Of a DNA stretch of 64,000 nucleotides, positions 9,690 to 21,495 are shown piece after piece; the stretch's first letter is position 1; each line of letters opens with the position of its first letter. Made by a program: the position numbers and the translations under genes. Under the pieces are notes generated by a model, which had not been told where the DNA came from, did no database searches, and was given only the letters and a program-made list of their open reading frames with translations. This stretch comes from Micropterix aruncella (taxonomy: Eukaryota > Arthropoda > Insecta > Lepidoptera > Micropterigidae), in the NCBI GenBank assembly GCA_944548615.1, contig OX155963.1, forward strand, positions 17,698,075 through 17,762,074, given 5' to 3'.

Positions 9690-11650
9690 ATGTTGGGTCT
9701 TTACCTATGAAGTTGCTGTTCTATAAAGGTAATTTAAGGCTAAAAACTTTGTATGGAAAATATATATTACACTATTATAAATATTGACCCCTATTATCCA
9801 TGCAGATTTGTCATTTTAATAGAGTTGCTTAATTCTTCGGCTTTAAAACTGTCGTGGACAGGAACCAATGAATGATTTGAAGGCGTTTTTCACCGACTCT
9901 TAAAAGTTGATTTTTTCCCTTGTAAAAAGTTGTCTAAATTCTGAAAAAAAGGAACTCTATTGGACACAGGTCTGGCAAGTACGGTGGGTGACCAAGAAGT
10001 TCCAGCCGCAACTCCTGCAACTCCTGCAACTTTGCGACTGTTTGCGGTGAAATCTGTGGTTATAGCAGAAGCAGAAGCAGTATTCAGTATTCAGTATTCA
10101 GTATTAAATTTATTTATTCAGAATATACAATAAAAGCATGAATTATGAATTAAAGCTAATTATCGCATATTAGAATTCGTCAGTTTAAATGTTGATATAA
10201 AACTATTAAAGCATAAATATTAATTCGACAATAGCCTTAACTAAAGTCGGCTTTACACGGCAGACAAATAAAATTAAAAAAAAATACAGCTGAATCCATG
10301 TACATGAGTATACATATAAAATAGATAATTATTATAAGAATATTAATAGTCATCAAGCACTTTATACAAAAAATAATCACACAATAGGAAGTATCAAAAC
10401 AAAATTGGAAAAAACAACGTATGTATATGATCAGGTATGTTAAATTACACATTGTAATCTACATATTAAATATTAAATTCATAATATTATTATTAAACAA
10501 TAAGAACTAAAATGAGGTACCTGAGAGTTACATATGTTATTCCCATTTGAAGGAATTGGCATGCTCAAAAAAATCACCCAGCTTATAGAAAGCATGTGTG
10601 GATTGTAGCTTTTGTTTAATAAATCTTTTAAACGCCTTTGTTTCCATCTTTCTTGTGGAGAGTGGTAGCTGGATATTTGAGCTTATAGCTCAAATATCCA
10701 AAGGACTTTTGTGTCTGCGTAAGGCGTACTTTAGGCAGGATAACGTCATCACGTCTGCGTGTATTGTGGGAGTGCATATTCCCGTTTACCTCTTGTTCGT
10801 TAATATTTGATTTAGAATATAGTAGACATTGTAAAATCTATTGAGACGTAAAAGTCAGTATTTTGTACTTAAGAAAATATGGTTCGCAGTGGGTGTCACG
10901 GGATACTCCTGCAATTGCTCTTAGTGCACTTTTCTGTAAAATGAAAACCCTAGAACTGTCTGTGGCATTCCCCCATATCCAGTATACCATAAGTCATTTT
11001 AGAATGGAAACAGGCATGATACGCAGTTAATGCAGCGATTTCACTAGCTAAGAATTTAATCTTTTTTATCGCATATATTGCCGAAGAAAGCGCACTACAC
11101 AGTTCATTAATATGGATGTTCCAGCTAAGATGATGATCGATCATGATACCTAGGAACTTTGTCGATTTGCTTAATTCTAGAGTACTGTTGTCTAGAGTTA
11201 TATTAAATGGTATAGCAGACGATTTATATTTTGAGGAGAAGTGCATAGTTACGGTTTTTTTGCATTAAGCAAGAGATTATTCTCTGAGAGTAGCGATGAG
11301 CGATTGACCAGGCTCGGTTATTTAATCACGAGCTTCTCCATCATTGTTTGCAGTTATTAACAGTCCACATTTACAGTAACTGTATAGCCAGACTACAAGA
11401 AACTGTAATAGAAAACACCGGCACAGGATCTCATATTTGAAAATAATGCAAATTTTCAACTTTACCATGGTTGCACAAACGAAAGTAATTGAGCAAAAAC
11501 TAACGACGGAACGGAAAGACAAATAAACAGCTGATTCTTAAAAAAGAATAACATGGCCTTGAATTACAATTTATTTGAAAGTGAAATTCCACCTCAAACC
11601 TAAGTTTATCCAAGTTCAAAGTGGCCAGTGTGAAAAAACAACCCAATATG
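9690..11650 (-). mobile_element. Mariner-like element interrupted by a LINE
   Basis: The left end GGGTCTTTACCTATGAAGTT (about 9692) and right end around 11640 (TTTTTTCACACTGGCC on the minus strand) match both ends of the element at 42305-43345, which lies in the opposite orientation. Minus-strand 10050-9795 encodes the degenerate C-terminus of a mariner transposase (a PPYLPDL-like motif, then an FKAFIGSCP-like segment). Compared with the second copy, the sequence 10085-11290 is extra: an inserted LINE. The transposase is broken by stops and a deletion. Non-functional. Confidence 0.7.
10085..11290 (-). mobile_element. 5'-truncated Jockey/CR1-like LINE nested in the mariner
   Basis: Minus-strand 11246-10540 encodes the region after the RT catalytic motif: STKFLGIMIDHHLSWNIHI, then AYHACFHSKMTYGI, ALRAIAGVSRDTHCEP, SHNTRRRDDVILP and KSFGYLSYKL, with one or two frame breaks and a stop. 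A ~450-bp 3' UTR follows and ends in tandem ACTGAAT units (about 10088-10110), a short-repeat tail typical of these LINEs. The empty-site sequence survives in the mariner copy at about 42966, so the insertion is precisely datable relative to the mariner. Confidence 0.8.
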
Positions 11651-11654
11651 TATG

Positions 11655-11770
11655 TGTACTTGTAACATTTGTGTAAGTGTATCTTGTTATTGCATTCGAT
11701 GGACAGAATTAAAATGCAATTCCGTTAATTTTATCGCCAGGGAAAATGGTGAGCTAGCCGGGATTCATTG
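11655..11770 (-). mobile_element. SINE body fragment, copy 3
   Basis: Minus strand: GATTCCCGGCTAGCTCACC-like remains of box B, then GGCGATAAAATTAACGG, AATTGCATTTTAATTCTGTC and AATAACAAGATAC. Same family as 820-1104 but lacking box A. It lies immediately outside the mariner's right end; the arrangement at 42560-42655 is closely related. Confidence 0.65.
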
Positions 11771-11827
11771 GTAAGCATAGACATACTAGAATAAACTGCG
11801 GAAGTACGAAGGTGGACTGTGAGTGAA

Positions 11828-12013
11828 GCGGAATAGAAATAGATAGCTGATTATGCCCCTCCCCCCCTCTATCATTGTCTAGTCGGGCATGTGCGTTTAT
11901 CATTCTTTAATTGAGTATAATAATTAATTCTAAATCATGTCCCGCGCAGCGCGACTAAACAAGGATAGAGGGGGTCCGAATGCAGACTTCTCTTTCTATT
12001 CCTCTCTCGATTT
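11828..12013. repeat. Imperfect inverted repeat (MITE-like)
   Basis: The left arm (GGAATAGAAATAGATAGC through CCTCTATCATTGTCTAGTCG) and right arm (CGACTAAACAAGGATAGAGG through CTTTCTATTCC) pair over about 70 bp around a ~60-bp spacer. One arm is repeated at 42405-42470. Confidence 0.5.
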
Positions 12014-13090
12014 CTCAGGCCGATCGCTTGGCCTATTATTATATTATGTCTATGTTGGTAAGATGCATTGGTAAGAAAATGGTTTCTTAGTTTTTCAGCA
12101 AATCAGGACTTTACACAACAGTGTCGCTTGAAAACCAAATGACAGTGACGGAAAATGTTTTCTGGCTGTCACTGGGAGGGGCCTTATTGCGATTTCTTAA
12201 AATTACAAGTTGTAAGACGAGTCAGCTGTCAATGCTGCGAGACGGGAACAGCCCTTTCGGCTATGAATTTCGATGGGAAGCGAAAATATTGAATTGTGGA
12301 AACAAATATTACTTAGGCACCTATGTATAATCATTTAGCTAGAAGATTATGATACTATCGTATGGTATCGTACAGATGCAAGCAAAGGTTGTAGATGAAG
12401 TTTCCTTGCTTGGCCTTTTCTGTATCCCGGTGTGAGATAGCCGGCTTTCTAACGGCTCTTCTCATACTTTTTTAAGATAGAAAATTCTTAGTTAGTTGCT
12501 TATGTTTGGCGTAACCCTTTACCCGGACGGTTTGGGGGTGTGAAAATTCCTCACAATACAGTAAGCGAATAAAAAAATATTTTTTAAAGTAATTTTTACC
12601 CAATCGGGGGCTTTGCAGCTTATATTGAAATTTCCAGACCAAGTCACATCATGACACAATAGCCAAATCATGTCAAATCTCGTAAATAATTAATTAAACT
12701 ATAATAGCCTTAAATAAATCAGCTCCATTGTTTAAAAAACTATATCAGAAAAGTAAGAATATGTAGGCATGCATTTGGAATTTGCCATCACTGGCTGAAT
12801 ATAATATGTATTGATTTATTTAGTATAAATAATGTACAATATAATCTTACATTTAATCTGCTAACAAAATATTACAATAGAGAAGCACACAACGAAATAC
12901 CGCATCGTTAGCTTTTGCACGGATTGTCTGACTAACCAGATACTGTTAACCTAACTATATACATGCATGCATGCATGTGCAAGTGAATAATTCAAGGCAT
13001 GTCATTATCAACATGATAACGAAAGAATTTTAGAGTTACGTTATTGTTTCAATATTATATTTATAACTTCATTGGAATTCAACCTTATAA
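12014..13090. other. Unassigned AT-rich stretch
   Basis: No gene or element recognised. A small ATGC alternation at about 12962-12976 and a 69-aa ORF at 12121-12330 without any known motif are the only structures. Confidence 0.4.
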
Positions 13091-13092
13091 TG

Positions 13093-13302
13093 GACATTTA
13101 ACTCATAAATCCAGAAAAATATCAAATCTACTTGTACATTTGTTTCTTTGCATCGATATGTGTCTGGTAGAAAGAAGAGAAGAATCGTAATAGCGGATAT
13201 TTAACTCATAAATCCGAAAAGGCAACTAATCCACTTATAAATTTGTTTTTTTGCGTTGACAAGTGGCTGGGAGAAAAGGAAGTTTAATCATAATAGCTTC
13301 TT
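13093..13302. repeat. Tandem duplication of a ~104-bp unit
   Basis: Two adjacent units each contain ATTTAACTCATAAATCC, a TTTGTTTYTTTGC run and a GTGKCTGGKAGAAA stretch, ending in CGTAATAGC or CATAATAGC. Unit boundaries are about 13093-13196 and 13197-13302. Confidence 0.65.
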
Positions 13303-13387
13303 TAGCTACCGATAAGTATTCATCTCTCAATTCAATTCCAAGGACAGTGGTTAAGATTCAAATTTAATTTCCGAGGCGGATGAATAT

Positions 13388-13418
13388 AGAGGGCAATGTT
13401 GTTTACATTGCCCTCTAC
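13388..13418. repeat. Perfect short hairpin
   Basis: TAGAGGGCAATG and CATTGCCCTCTA separated by seven bases. Not followed by a T-run of transcriptional meaning; function unknown. Confidence 0.7.
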
Positions 13419-13599
13419 AATATATATTTTTTTTCGATTCGATTCGTTTTAAATTTTATATTTTTACGTACCAGTACTCGTGTAATTATATCTATCTACT
13501 TAAATATAATATATTACCATTTTTAATTATATCCTGTGTATATAAGCAAATGATACCGCAAATTAGGTAAACTACACTACATACATATACACTAGTCCT

Positions 13600-13935
13600 A
13601 CCTTATTACATGCGCTGTATACCAGACAGTAACGTCTCTTAGAACAAAATTGAAATCGAAGCGAGCTACTTCACTAGTCCAAGGGCTCGCATATGGCCGC
13701 CAAACGTCTACTACTCCGCTGACGCAGATGATCAAACGTTTAAGAAATTCGCCGACCTTCGCACGCGCGTAACGCTAACCAAAGGCGTACCCTCGAGACG
13801 TACCCCTCTGCTCACTTCCCTCGCAACGTATCCCCGCGCGACAGTAATACCTGTCGCTCGAGAATGCGTCTACTGTTCTCTCGGTATACTGTGGGACAGG
13901 CGAGGCCTAGTGAGGATGGCATAGTAATTAAAATA
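13600..13935. other. GC-richer unexplained segment
   Basis: About 300 bp of distinctly higher GC content with CpG dinucleotides within AT-rich flanks, ending in an AATAAAG-containing stretch (about 13960). No ORF with a recognised motif on either strand. It could be an LTR, an old SINE or part of an unseen exon; I cannot decide between these. Confidence 0.35.
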
Positions 13936-14352
13936 GATGTGTACCTTTTATAGATATAATAAAGATATTTGAATTGGAAAAAAAAGAATTTGAATTTAAG
14001 CATATTTAATGTCATGATCACTTTTTCTATTTTATATGACTCTTACATAAAAATGAGCAAAAACTCACACCAAACTCATTCGCTCCACTGATCGCACAAA
14101 TCTGACAAATGTGCTCCGTCATATCTGTAATAGCACACAACTTTTCGATTATCTGTGCCGCTGCGAAGAGGAAGGAGAACAGCACGAGATAGTTAGAGAG
14201 ATAGCGATAGCATGAGCTATGCGGAGCGGGCCGTTTGAACAATCAATCAATCAATGTTTGACGGGTTTGAGGAAAAGATGGATCGCTCGCATGCCGTTCG
14301 ACAGTCACTGTTTGAATGAGCGTTTGATTGGCTTGATTGGTGTTAGTTAGGG
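13936..14352. other. Unassigned stretch
   Basis: No supported gene. A 71-aa minus-strand ORF (14027-14242) has no recognisable motif. Confidence 0.4.
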
Positions 14353-14921
14353 GAGCCAGCGACAAAAAAGTGCAAGAGTTTGGAATAGCTAATACTTTCA
14401 GACAGTATTTTGGCCATAGATTGCCGGGTTACAGTCAGCAGGCCAGATTGCGGGACAGCTGGCGTTGGCGTACTTGAAAAGGAGCGATTTTAATTAATAC
14501 CACAAAGTGTTTTATAAATGCTGAAAATTCATAAGTAGACAGTAGATGCAATAAAGAACTGGAAACATATTATGATACTGCTTCATAATCGAACGCATGG
14601 CGTCAGCATCTCCATACCATTATATTGCGCAATTGCGACAATTATATTGCGCGGTACAATAGACCGATGCGTCATAGACCGATGCGTGACATGTATGGGG
14701 ATTCTGACAGCACGCGTTCGATTATGAAGTAGTGTGACCATATACTTCGAGTTTTTCGACACTTTGGAAGTACTAATTAAAATCACACCTTTCCTAGTAC
14801 ACCAGCGACAGGTGTCCCTGAATCTGGGCTGCAGACTCTACCCCTGCATTCTATGGCCAAATACTGTTTGATCTGAAAGTATCAGTTTTTCAAAACTCTT
14901 GCACTTTTTTGTCGTTAGCTC
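14353..14921. mobile_element. ~570-bp foldback element, copy 1
   Basis: The whole element is an imperfect palindrome. The left end GAGCCAGCGACAAAAAAGTG mirrors the right end CACTTTTTTGTCGTTAGCTC, and inner segments mirror too (GCTTCATAATCGAACGC / GCGTTCGATTATGAAG, GCGTCAGCATC / GATTCTGACAG). Copy 2 at 54311-54929 has the same order throughout. No transposase ORF. It is a non-autonomous foldback or long-TIR MITE; target duplications are not clear. Confidence 0.8.
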
Positions 14922-14959
14922 TTGGACTATGTGGCACGATTTGAACATAAAGGCGAACA

Positions 14960-15110
14960 TATTATAATAATAATAATAATATTAAACCCTTTATTGACAA
15001 GAAATGGCGGCTTATTGCCTACATGCGATATTGTAGAGCTAATCTATATTGATTTGGGATCATTGTTCGCGGATAGTTACTAACTTAACCTATATAAAGA
15101 GTTAGGGATT
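14960..15110 (-). mobile_element. LINE 3' UTR fragment
   Basis: On the minus strand this reads as a short 3' UTR (GCCGCCATTTCTTGTCAATA) ending in a tail of ATT repeats, like the 3' ends of insect non-LTR elements. No coding sequence is attached. A similar tail is at 15745-15890. Confidence 0.45.
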
Positions 15111-15114
15111 TATT

Positions 15115-15740
15115 TATTTATTTATTTAAGAATTAATTACTATAAAACATTGATTTGCTTACAAAAATAACAGAAACCGAATGGCAAAACTTTAACCATT
15201 TGCTTATTTGATTCTGTCACCCTACTGGGACTAGCCCGTTCTAGGGTGGATTACAATCAATTATGCACACGTTTTAGTAAAAAGCTAATAACACTAAATT
15301 GCCCTAAAATGTGGTCTTCAAAAAAAATGATAATAAATAATATTAAAGGATAATATAATAAATAAAATGCAATTCCATTATATAATCGGCTAATAATTGA
15401 AAAGATAACAAGAAAAGTGCAACAAAAAATAACTCTCCGTGGACGCTGAATGTGTCACACCAAAATAAACTAAAGCCTAAATAAGGGAGCATAGGTTTAA
15501 TAAGTTAATAGTAAAAACACATTTTTAAAAACAAGCTTTTACTAAAATGCTCTATTTCGAGCCAACCCTGGGCAGCCATGTCATAGTGGAACTTAGAACG
15601 GGCTATAATAATTGAATGCTTTACAAAAATTCGTGTTTGAGCTGTTGACCGTTAAAAAGTCCCCTCGTATTATATTTTGAAACTCAAATATATTTGGTTT
15701 ACAGACAAAATATATCTTTTTCTAACTCGAAACCCCTGCT
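15115..15740. other. Unassigned AT-rich stretch
   Basis: No gene found. Nothing repeated within the window was recognised here. Confidence 0.4.
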
Positions 15741-15744
15741 AAAA

Positions 15745-15890
15745 TGTAGAATAGAATAGAATAACTTTATTGTGATATACAAACATTACCTAATGAATAT
15801 TACAATGGTTTTATAAAAAAAAGACAATTTATGCACAAATGGCGGACTTATCGCTATAGCGATATCTTACAGTCAACCAAAATGTAATTT
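15745..15890 (-). mobile_element. LINE 3' UTR fragment with TTCTA tail
   Basis: Minus strand ends in ATAAAGTTATTCTATTCTAT, a short-repeat tail, preceded by GCCATTTGTGCATAAATTG. Resembles 3' ends of R1/Jockey-type LINEs; no ORF is retained. Confidence 0.5.
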
Positions 15891-16309
15891 TTTAAGTTGA
15901 CATTGAGCATTATTTCCCTCAACCCTTCGAATGTTAAATCAGTAATCAGTATGATTACTGATTACCAACAATAGCAAGAGCATTCTATCGGTATCTATAA
16001 AGAATATCTTTAAACAAATTTTCACCAAAATCGTTAAAGCCATTTTTAGGAAATATGCGTTTTAGGAAATATGCATTTTAGTCTTAGATTCTATAGCAGC
16101 TACCCGTATTTCTTTCCGCCTAACTATAACTATAATTTTACAACGACTGAGCGACACACCTAAAAGAACACCACATGCCAAATTTTAATTAAATCGGTAG
16201 GTACAGTAGTTTGTCTGTGAATAGTGTCACGTGACCGCGCGGAAAACAGCCATTACAAAAAAACCTGAAAGCTAAACTAACAAGTAAATATATTTAAAAA
16301 AAACACGAT
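15891..16309. other. Unassigned stretch
   Basis: Contains a small inverted repeat (CAGTAATCAG/CTGATTACTG, about 15941-15964) and a GCCAAATTTTAATTAAATCGG phrase of the sort found in dispersed repeats. No gene. Confidence 0.4.
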
Positions 16310-17830
16310 AGAAAGTGAACTATTTTATATACCGTATAATTATTTTTATTATGGTTTTTTATGAAATATTTGTGGTTTATGTATATGTATAAATACATGC
16401 ATATTCCTGGAATGTACTCAATCAGACCTTTCATTTGACAATAAACACGATATATTTTTTTGTTAATTTGTTGGCATTTGGACATTCGGACATTTATCCA
16501 TTATTACTTGATATTTTGACAGTTAAGGCACCCTATGACACTCGGGATGACATAAAAGTTCTAACACTACTACATACTTCGAAATCAGTTCGAGCGTTTA
16601 GAAGTTATGTCGGAATAAAGAAACGATAAGCATACATAGATGAACCCTGAACACATTACACTCCTTTTTTTGTTGGGCAGTCGTGTAAAGACTACATTAA
16701 AAAACTTTCGTCGTTGGGGTCATGGAAACTCAGAACGCGAACATCGACTAAAATCTCAAAATCGATTTTTCGCTTGATCATATAACTTATTATTGGTATT
16801 ATAATGAGTATAATACTCATATGAGTTGTAAAAAAAGATAACTGAGTAATTAACTTGTTAGTCTTATTATATTATAGTATCAAACATAATAAATGTGCTA
16901 TCTTGTAAGAAAAATAAAACAAGATCCAGTAGGTATATCTGGCACCGGATTCTGTACATCTGCCCCCGGATTCTGAAGCGACGATTCGATACCCGATTGT
17001 CGTCACTCGACGATATTTGAGATTCTGGAAGCAATTTGACAGTCCTTCAATCGTCAGAAGTCAGGTTAGGATAGACGACAGCACATACATGGACGATATC
17101 GATTTCCATGTCGTGTCGCCTTGACGTATCGTATCGCCACTCCAGGGGCAATCTCGGGGCAGGTATGCACTGCAGTTGCAATGCACCTGAAACTGAACGG
17201 TGAATGGATAAAATTCAAACACCTTTTCTCCCCTCAGACCTTGAGCTTGAAGATAGGATACTTGAGGAACACCTGAGGCAGAGTCTTTTCATTGAAGCCG
17301 AAATGCCTACTTTGTCCAGACCTGCAGCTTTTATTCAACAAACCTACCTATACAATATACTACCTATACAATAATCACTCCACCAAAACGCCATATGAAC
17401 CACATCCAGGCAGCGCTACTCAAACTGCTATTTAATATTTAAATTAATTTATTAATTTATTAAACTTATAATTTCTACTTATAACTATACGATAGTTATT
17501 TATACTTACAAATTATTGATTTTTTTCACGACAAAAAATGAGTGTACTGTGTTAAGGGTTCATCTATGTATGTTTTCCGTTTCTTTATTCAAACATAACT
17601 TCTAAACGCTTGAACCGATTTAGAATCGTTATGTAATCAGAAGTGTCAAAAAGTAACTTAACTGTCCAAACATCAAGTAAGTCGTTGTCTAAATGTCCAA
17701 ATGTCAACAAATTAACATATACACATCGTGTTTATTGAGTACGGAAATATACATGTATCTATATGGATAAGTATATAAACCACAAATATGTATTGAGAAA
17801 CCGTAATAAAAATAATTATAAATACAATAG
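16310..17830. repeat. 1.5-kb inverted repeat (repeat family C arms)
   Basis: The left arm (16310-16660) and right arm (17531-17830) are reverse complements with moderate divergence: CATAAACCACAAATAT, AACAAATTAACA, TGTCCAAATGTC, ATAACTTCTAAACGC and GGTTCATCTATGTATG occur in mirrored order. The ~870-bp spacer is unrelated to either arm. A third copy of the arm lies at 45783-46120. Either one long-TIR element or two inverted insertions of the same repeat. Confidence 0.7.
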
Positions 17831-18188
17831 AAATATTCCTTCTGCTCCTCCTTGGGGAAGGCTAAAGTGCAGAGTTCAATTAGTAAATTGACTCTGAAGA
17901 AATATATTTTCAAGTGGCTCATGACGAAAGGTAGAAGCCAGTGCGAAGAAATGGTGACTCACATCCTGACCTAGGCCGTATTTGACACATCTATTTATTT
18001 ATCTATTTACCTTTTGGGCTTTTATTGGTGGGTCTAGGTGCAATATGGCCGCGCCGCCTTAGTTCGATATTGCCATGTATCATCAGTGACTGTGCCAAGG
18101 CATAATGTATGGATCTCATAGTTTTCATATCTGAAACATTTCTGCTACTCCTGAGGATATATATTGGTTTACGGACCTTTTCGGCGAC
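17831..18188. other. Unassigned stretch
   Basis: Possibly part of a minus-strand LINE 3' region (an SIHYALAQSLMIHGNIELRR-like reading near 18060-18120), but no motif is strong enough to assign it. Confidence 0.3.
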
Positions 18189-18835
18189 CTTTTGTGCGGG
18201 ATGGCTCTAAAGGCAAAAAACATTTAACTACAAAACCCTTCTCAATAATCGAGAAAGCTACAGATTGGATTCTGGAGGTTGATTCGGTCTCTAAGCAGTA
18301 TAAATTCCCTGAAAGTCTCGGATGCACAGCCCTCCGTCCAGATATAACTCTTTACTCTCTATCTCGGAAGGTGGCTCTTATTGTAGAATTAACTGTTCCA
18401 TGGGAATCAAATATCCCAAAAGACCACGAGTACAAATTAAATAAATATCATGATCTTGCAAATGCCGTAACCCGGAACGGCTTCACTGTTCACCTTCACG
18501 CGGTGGAAGTTGGCGCTCGTGGCCTGCCAGCTAAATCTCTATTTCACCTCTTTAAAGATCTTGGCCTTTCCAAAAAAATAAACAACTCTTTCTTAGAAAA
18601 ATTATCTAAAACTGCGATTTGCGCATCTCAAATGCTATGGCTTCGAAGGGGGAGTGAATGGGTGGTAAGGTGAACGCTCACATGTGGCAAGACAGCTGTC
18701 CTAAACCTACCACAGCCGGTTCGTAAGTCCGGAATCCACTGCTCACCCCCCAGAAGTGTAAAAAATAGTATTATGATGGGCCCGACTCCGGTCGGTGAAT
18801 TCCATGGCAGCTCCGTTTGTATTTATTTATATGTA
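18189..18835 (+). pseudogene. R2-superfamily-like LINE 3' end, endonuclease domain intact
   Basis: Plus-strand frame to the stop at 18673 encodes the restriction-like endonuclease region without interruption: FVRDGSKGKK, KATDWILEVD, then RPDI followed after 14 residues by the E of ELTVPWE (the K/R-x-PD-x12-14-D/E pattern of RLE-type LINEs), KLNKYHDLANAV and VEVGARGLPAKSLFHLFKDL. The 3' UTR ends with CCGTTTGTATTT and no poly(A). It is 5'-truncated just upstream of the endonuclease; RT is absent. Copies at 3919-4403 and 61908-63105 share it. Confidence 0.75.
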
Positions 18836-19655
18836 TTTGCCACCGGAGATGTTTATTCGACATGAACACCTAGGTACTTTACAAAATGCACACGCTCAAT
18901 TTGTGCACAGTTACAATCAAGACTGTCGCTTTCGTGTAGGACTAGGTTATAATTTTTGTGGAGGTTGCTGACGAGCATCTATGCTGAAGGCTACAAGCTT
19001 GTTTTATCTACGTTTCGGCGTTGACAGATTGTGGTCAGGCCAGCCCTTGACACTTTTCATTGCGGCAGCTGCCTTGTTGTATACACTTTCCCAACTATTC
19101 GATTCGAGTGGGAGGGCAGTATCGTCGGCGTGGGATAGTATATCTGCGTCAACGTCCATTTCACAGAGCCCATTTGTGTAGAGTGAGAGGGGAGTCGGCC
19201 CAGGAGTACTTCCTTGTGGGACCCCATGATTATTGTGGAGACTATTACTGGGTGAATCGCCTGCCCGGGTACGCTGTTTTCGGGATCCAATACAGCTGCG
19301 AAACCAGTTTAGTTCGATACCTGTAATACCATATTTCCCAAGTTTCATTAGGAGCATTTCATGGGATACTGTGTCGGGGGCTTGCGCGGGGTCGGGAAGT
19401 ACAGTAATACACTTTTTGTTGGCGTCTACATAACTAGTGATATGCTCTGACATTTTTAGTACTGCATCTTGTGTTTCCCATTTTTGGATCTGAAGCCGTA
19501 TTGGTTTTCGGATGACATGTGATTGGTTTCTAGATGATTACAGAGTTGTGTAATTACTATTTTTTCCAAAATTTTTGCTAAAACATCGGGTACTGGTATC
19601 GCTCGATAATTTGAGGGATCAAACTTCGGTCCATATCTGTCACCTGATACTTGAT
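18836..19655 (-). pseudogene. Jockey/CR1-like RT fragment with HADD catalytic motif
   Basis: Minus strand, in order: FDPSNYRAIPV and KILEKIV (about 19640-19560), an NQYGFR-like motif, TVSHEMLLMKLGKYGITG, GVPQGSTPGP, an S-HADD-TALP catalytic motif (about 19115-19140), then ERVHFVKYLGVHVE at the left end. The frame breaks around 19450. The F/Y of F/YADD is His, expected to abolish catalysis. It abuts the 3' end of the endonuclease-bearing LINE at 18835. Confidence 0.75.
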
Positions 19656-20520
19656 AAGAAAAATATTTTTTCGGTTGATTATGTTAAAAAAAAAAAATGA
19701 TAATATTATATTAATTAATTAAATTCACAAGTATATGTGCACAGTAAGAAACCTTTTTAGGCTACTTAACTTAATTTATTGGTCAATTTAGTTATATATT
19801 AATCTATATATTTATTTATTTTACTTATCTATAAACTTAAATATGTTCTTTTTCTTTATTTAATATTAGTTCTTTATTTATATACACATTTATATATTTA
19901 CCTTAAAATTTATAAGAATGAATGAGCGATCGGAATGAATGAGAAAAAAAAAAAAAAAAAAAAAAAGAAAGAAAGTGAAGTCACTATGATTTAAGTGAAG
20001 TCTTAAATACTATCACCCCAGAACAGATATACAATCTAGTGGGGGGATAAAATCCACACAAATGCAATCTTATCTGCTTCGCAAAACTCAATTGTATTGT
20101 TTTGGATAATTTTATAAAATAAAAATAATAAAATAAAACAATAGTTCACTTTCTGTAACGGCAGTTGTGTTTTTTTATTCGTTTAAATATATTTACTTGT
20201 TTCTATGTGTGTTTCAAATTCTGGTAAAAATTTGTACTTTTTTAAAATTCTTTCACAAAATTTTACCAAAACCTTTCCAAATATTCATAATATTATATAA
20301 TTTTATCCTATGTTGCTAATATTATCCCATAAAAAATATTGTAAATACCATATAGTTGTATGTAAACATTTCTCAATCCAATAAAGATTTGAGTAGGTAC
20401 TATCCAATCCAATAAAGATTTTATATGACCCAATCCAAAAAATGCAATAAAGATTACATAAAATGTCATAAAAGAGAGATTTCATAAAAGAGAGAATCCA
20501 ATAAAGTATTCATAACAATG
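19656..20520. other. AT-rich stretch with A-run
   Basis: Contains an A-run at about 19945-19966 and several copies of ATCCAATAAAGATT-like sequence between about 20375 and 20510 arranged as a loose tandem. No gene. Confidence 0.5.
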
Positions 20521-21334
20521 TGCAAATCAAGCTTTTTACTTTTAATTTATTGGCTGGCTGATAACCAGCGAAGCATCCCTTTATCATCTTTTAAAATAAA
20601 AGAATACATACAAAACTTTCAAGTTTTTTGAACTGTTATCCTATATTTTTAAGCAACTGCATTCTTCGATTTAATTAATAGGCTTTATTCATTGTTTTTC
20701 GCTTAAATTTAACCCAACAACAACAATATTAGGGGAATCTTATTTTGCAAAAGTTTTTAACTTGGTTTATGAGATGTATGGATGACAGGTGATTGGCCCT
20801 ACATAGTATAGTCTGAAGTTGTGCATACCCATACATACATCTCGTTTAAACATAAGCAATTACCAATTCAATCAGGAAATCTTTCGCTGCCATGTGACTA
20901 GGTTTTTTTATTTATATAGGTTTATCTACATCAAAGTACAGCCTGGCCAGAAAGAGTAGACCCTAAGTCTTGGGGATTTTTTTTTATATTGCAACACAGT
21001 TATGTGAGAATAGACCCAATCATCTAGGGACATGTCTCGGTGTCATCTCCTAAGAGGCGTATTAAACTCAGACTGGTGTTTCTGCTCCTTTACTGAATCT
21101 ATCGCGTAACATCGACGCTTGAATTATTGTGAGCTTGTAAGAAAATGAAAAAACGTTAGTCGTGCCTCCGTTAATCATTATTTTTGACTACGATTGAGAC
21201 AGGTAGATACCAAGAATTTGTGGTTAAACTATACGAAATGTCAGACAAAACATAACCTCAAAATGTACCTAGAATTTTGGGACACTGCAAACGACTTCTT
21301 TAGCACCGCTTTAAAAAGTTTTATTATTTTTTAA
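20521..21334. other. Unassigned stretch
   Basis: Nothing recognised. A weak inverted pair GAGATGTATG / CATACATCTC lies near 20770-20845. Confidence 0.4.
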
Positions 21335-21495
21335 CGCAAAAGAATATGAATAAGAGAATTAATGACAACAATTCATGAACTGAGCCAAGAGGAACAAAAA
21401 TATCTTTCGTAAGGGTAAGTGTTGCCACATGAAAATAGTTTCCCTCCACGTCGAATTGATTTTTACTGTTAATGGACAGACTGTATCACCTGTAT
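21335..21495. repeat. Dispersed repeat shared with 4404-4555
   Basis: Same word order as 4404-4555 (AAAGAATATGAATA, GAGAATTAATGACAA, TTCATGAACTGA, GTCGAATTGA). Family unknown. Confidence 0.5.

Noticed and set aside
13388..13418. A bacterial-type terminator hairpin
   Set aside because: Eukaryotic context, no adjacent gene and no U-tract relationship; kept only as a hairpin.
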